Positions 61,885-64,000 of a stretch of 64,000 nt of DNA are shown here, piece by piece; positions within the stretch are counted from its first letter, which is position 1; each line of letters opens with the position of its first letter. Made by a program: the position numbers and the translations under genes. Under the pieces are notes generated by a model. That model ran no database searches and was not told where the DNA came from. It saw only the letters and a list, made by a program, of their open reading frames with translations. The stretch is from Vibrio coralliirubri (GTDB lineage Bacteria > Pseudomonadota > Gammaproteobacteria > Enterobacterales > Vibrionaceae). The stretch lies in contig NZ_AP025470.1 of NCBI RefSeq assembly GCF_024347375.1, positions 1,736,001-1,800,000 of the forward strand. Reading direction: 5' to 3'.

Positions 61885-63474
61885 TTAGCCGCGAGCTTTC
61901 AAGAACTCAGCGTAAGTACTGCGGAAATCGTTGATCTTGCCATCTTTGATTTCAAGGATACGAGTTGCAAGCGAGTCTACGAATACACGGTCGTGAGATA
62001 CGAAGAACAAGGTGCCTTTGTAGTTCTCAAGAGCCAAGTTAAGCGCTTCGATAGATTCCATATCCATGTGGTTTGTTGGCTCATCCATTAGCAGGATGTT
62101 TGGTTTATGCATCATGATCTTACCAAGAAGCATACGACCTTGCTCACCACCAGAGATAACCTTTACAGATTTCTTAATGTCGTCTTGACCAAATAGCATA
62201 CGACCTAGGAAGCCACGAACAACTTGCTCGTCTTCGCCTTCTTGGCGCCATTGGCTCATCCAATCAAACAGGTTCATGTCTGTCTCGAAATCGTGTGCGT
62301 GATCTTGAGCATAGTAACCGATGTTTGAGTTTTCAGACCACTTGTACTCACCAGTGCGAGGCTCAAGAGCGCCCGCTAGTGTGTTAAGTAGTGTTGTTTT
62401 ACCCACACCGTTCTCACCGATGATAGCAACACGCTCACCTACTTCGAAAATACCGTCGAACTTGTTGTATAGGTCTTCTTCAAAACCTTGAGATAGGTTT
62501 TCAACCACAAGTGCGTTACGGAATAGCTCTTTAGACTGTTCGAAACGGATGAATGGGTTTTGACGGCTAGACGCTTTAACTTCGTCTAGTTGGATCTTAT
62601 CGATCTGCTTAGCACGAGACGTTGCTTGCTTCGCTTTAGATGCGTTAGCAGAGAAACGAGATACGAACGTTTGAAGTTCAGCAATTTGTGCTTTCTTCTT
62701 AGCGTTGTCAGACAATAGACGCTCACGAGCTTGAGTCGCAGCCGTCATGTACTCATCGTAGTTACCTGGGAATAGACGAAGTTCGCCGTAATCAAGGTCA
62801 GCCATGTGTGTACAAACAGAGTTCAGGAAGTGACGGTCGTGCGAAATGATGATCATTGTGCAGTTACGTTGGTTTAGCGTATCTTCCAACCACTTGATGG
62901 TGTCCATGTCCAGGTTGTTCGTTGGTTCGTCAAGAAGCATGATATGCGGGTCTGCAAACAGTACTTGAGACAATAGAACACGAAGTTTCCAACCCGGTGC
63001 TACTTCGCTCATCAGACCGAAGTGCATTGATTCTTCAATACCTACCGCTAGAAGAAGCTCACCAGCTTTCGCTTCTGCCATGTAGCCGTCCATTTCAGCG
63101 AACTGAACTTCAAGGTCAGCCACTTTCATGCCGTCTTCTTCGCTCATTTCTGGCAAAGAGTAAATGCGGTCACGCTCTTGCTTAATAGCCCAAAGCTCTT
63201 TGTGACCCATGATAACCGTGTCGATTACCGTGAATTCTTCGTAAGCAAATTGGTCTTGGTTTAGCTTAGCAACGCGCTCGTTTGGATCGTAGCTTACGTT
63301 ACCAGCACTAGGCTCAAGTTCACCAGATAGGATCTTCATGAACGTCGATTTACCACAGCCATTCGCGCCGATTAAACCGTAGCGGTTGCCTTCGCCGAAC
63401 TTAACTGAAATATTTTCGAAAAGTGGCTTAGCGCCGAATTGTTGGGTGATATTTGCTGTGGAGATCAATGCCAT
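61885..63474 (-). CDS. ybiT: ABC-F ATPase YbiT
   Basis: The 529-residue soluble protein has two ATPase domains: Walker [10 protein letters not shown] (about 37-45) and GENGVGKTT (about 352-360). Walker B blocks are [15 protein letters not shown] and [16 protein letters not shown] charged linker lies between ([20 protein letters not shown]). The first signature is altered ([12 protein letters not shown]); the second is [15 protein letters not shown] proteins act on the ribosome. Length and wording match YbiT rather than EttA or Uup. Confidence 0.93.
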   Translation of the reverse strand: MALISTANITQQFGAKPLFENISVKFGEGNRYGLIGANGCGKSTFMKILSGELEPSAGNVSYDPNERVAKLNQDQFAYEEFTVIDTVIMGHKELWAIKQERDRIYSLPEMSEEDGMKVADLEVQFAEMDGYMAEAKAGELLLAVGIEESMHFGLMSEVAPGWKLRVLLSQVLFADPHIMLLDEPTNNLDMDTIKWLEDTLNQRNCTMIIISHDRHFLNSVCTHMADLDYGELRLFPGNYDEYMTAATQARERLLSDNAKKKAQIAELQTFVSRFSANASKAKQATSRAKQIDKIQLDEVKASSRQNPFIRFEQSKELFRNALVVENLSQGFEEDLYNKFDGIFEVGERVAIIGENGVGKTTLLNTLAGALEPRTGEYKWSENSNIGYYAQDHAHDFETDMNLFDWMSQWRQEGEDEQVVRGFLGRMLFGQDDIKKSVKVISGGEQGRMLLGKIMMHKPNILLMDEPTNHMDMESIEALNLALENYKGTLFFVSHDRVFVDSLATRILEIKDGKINDFRSTYAEFLKARG

Positions 63475-63919
63475 TACCTTTTTAATGTGAAAAACGCCGC
63501 AACGTTACTTGTTCAGGGCTTTAACTGCAAGTATTGATTGCAATTACTGGCCATTAAGTGAGTGATAACCTAGCCAAATCATAGTTTGAGCTGACTCACC
63601 TTTTTGATTTTCTATTTATCGCCGAAAAGTCGTCGATTTTAAGGAAAAACAAAATATCGAACAGCGCCCTATAATGGGCGGTATATAACGTCCCAAATCA
63701 TGCCAACCATTGAATATATCGTATGCTGATTGGTCACAGTAAAACTAACCCGATCAAAGCAACAACATACATAGGCAAGACTAGCCTAATCCCTGACAAT
63801 TTTATGACAAAATCAGCCGAAACGGGAATAAAGTACTCGCCCCCGACACGGGGTTGGATTTCACAAAGTCAGATTATCTAACTATAGTAATCCTAACCTC
63901 ATAATTCTAAGAGACTTTT
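63475..63919. other. divergent intergenic region
   Basis: There is no gene in 445 bp. It contains CGCCC-TATAAT-GGGCG (63666-63681), a -10-like hexamer inside an inverted repeat, and a Pho-box-like sequence at 63793-63810. Confidence 0.5.
63793..63810 (-). promoter_or_regulatory. Pho-box-like sequence
   Basis: On the minus strand it reads TTGTCAT AAAA TTGTCAG: two 7-bp repeats with a 4-bp gap, as in the PhoB consensus CTGTCAT-N4-CTGTCAT. It lies 110 bp before the gene at 63920 and reads away from it, which weakens the case. Confidence 0.3.
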
Positions 63920-64000
63920 ATGCGTTCACTATCGCGCTTCTTAATCCTCACTTTGGCCATTCTCTCTTGGCCCAGTCATGCCAACCTGGAATATGACTTA
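63920..64000 (+). CDS. start of an exported protein (cut by window edge)
   Basis: Only 27 codons are present: MRSLSRFLILTLAILSWPSH then ANLEYDL. It is a clear Sec signal peptide with cleavage near SHA-N. Too little is visible to name a family. Confidence 0.6.
   Translation, partial: MRSLSRFLILTLAILSWPSHANLEYDL

Noticed and set aside
1..64000. CRISPR array, tRNA or rRNA genes
   Set aside because: No regularly spaced repeats and no sequence resembling tRNA or rRNA was found by reading; short RNAs could have been missed.

Overview
The window is a piece of a Vibrio chromosome, most likely chromosome 1 of a Splendidus-clade-like species. That assignment rests on gene order and protein resemblance, not on a search. 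The order (NosP/VpsV pair, ccoNOQP, ccoHIS, fnr, uspE, ttcA, potABC plus two potD genes) is the one I recall next to the CTX locus of V. cholerae. The window is also the replication terminus. It carries matP, a perfect matS site (24333-24345), a dif site (16429-16456) and three KOPS-type octamers that all point toward dif.

Layout. 1-5274: an edge-truncated lonH/ycbZ, matP, small Vibrio proteins, an HDOD protein, a DUF2971 protein and an outer-membrane barrel. 5275-6035: a gene-free stretch with inverted repeats. 6036-16456: the accessory block. It holds a filamentous (VGJphi/CTXphi-type) prophage between a dif-like left site (7543-7574) and dif, two identical 1502-bp IS1202/ISNCY-type elements, and an IS903-type element that splits the phage replication gene. 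Each ISNCY copy ends exactly 5 bp from the XerC arm of a dif-like site.

16605-40258: FIST/NosP sensor plus hybrid kinase, the cbb3 oxidase operon and its copper-dependent assembly genes, Fnr with an FNR-type box in front of it, UspE, TtcA, periplasmic proteins, the polyamine transporter with two substrate-binding proteins, a GGDEF protein and a sirtuin. 40517-52439: an ammonium channel, a complete Tat-exported, membrane-bound formate dehydrogenase cluster with its maturation factors, and divergent fdhD.

52859-59478: an operon of a secreted metallo-beta-lactamase-fold protein, a Cys-motif precursor peptide, a DUF692/MNIO maturase, a DUF2063 partner and a DoxX membrane protein, followed by cydABX. 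This looks like a copper-responsive RiPP (bufferin/HvfA-type) cluster beside a bd oxidase. 59841-64000: a chemoreceptor, the ABC-F protein YbiT and the start of a secreted protein.

Taken together, the core genes concern micro-aerobic and anaerobic respiration (cbb3, bd, formate, Fnr, NO sensing) and copper supply or protection. The accessory block shows phage and IS activity focused on the Xer recombination site. All matches are from reading the sequence and from family knowledge; no database search was run.
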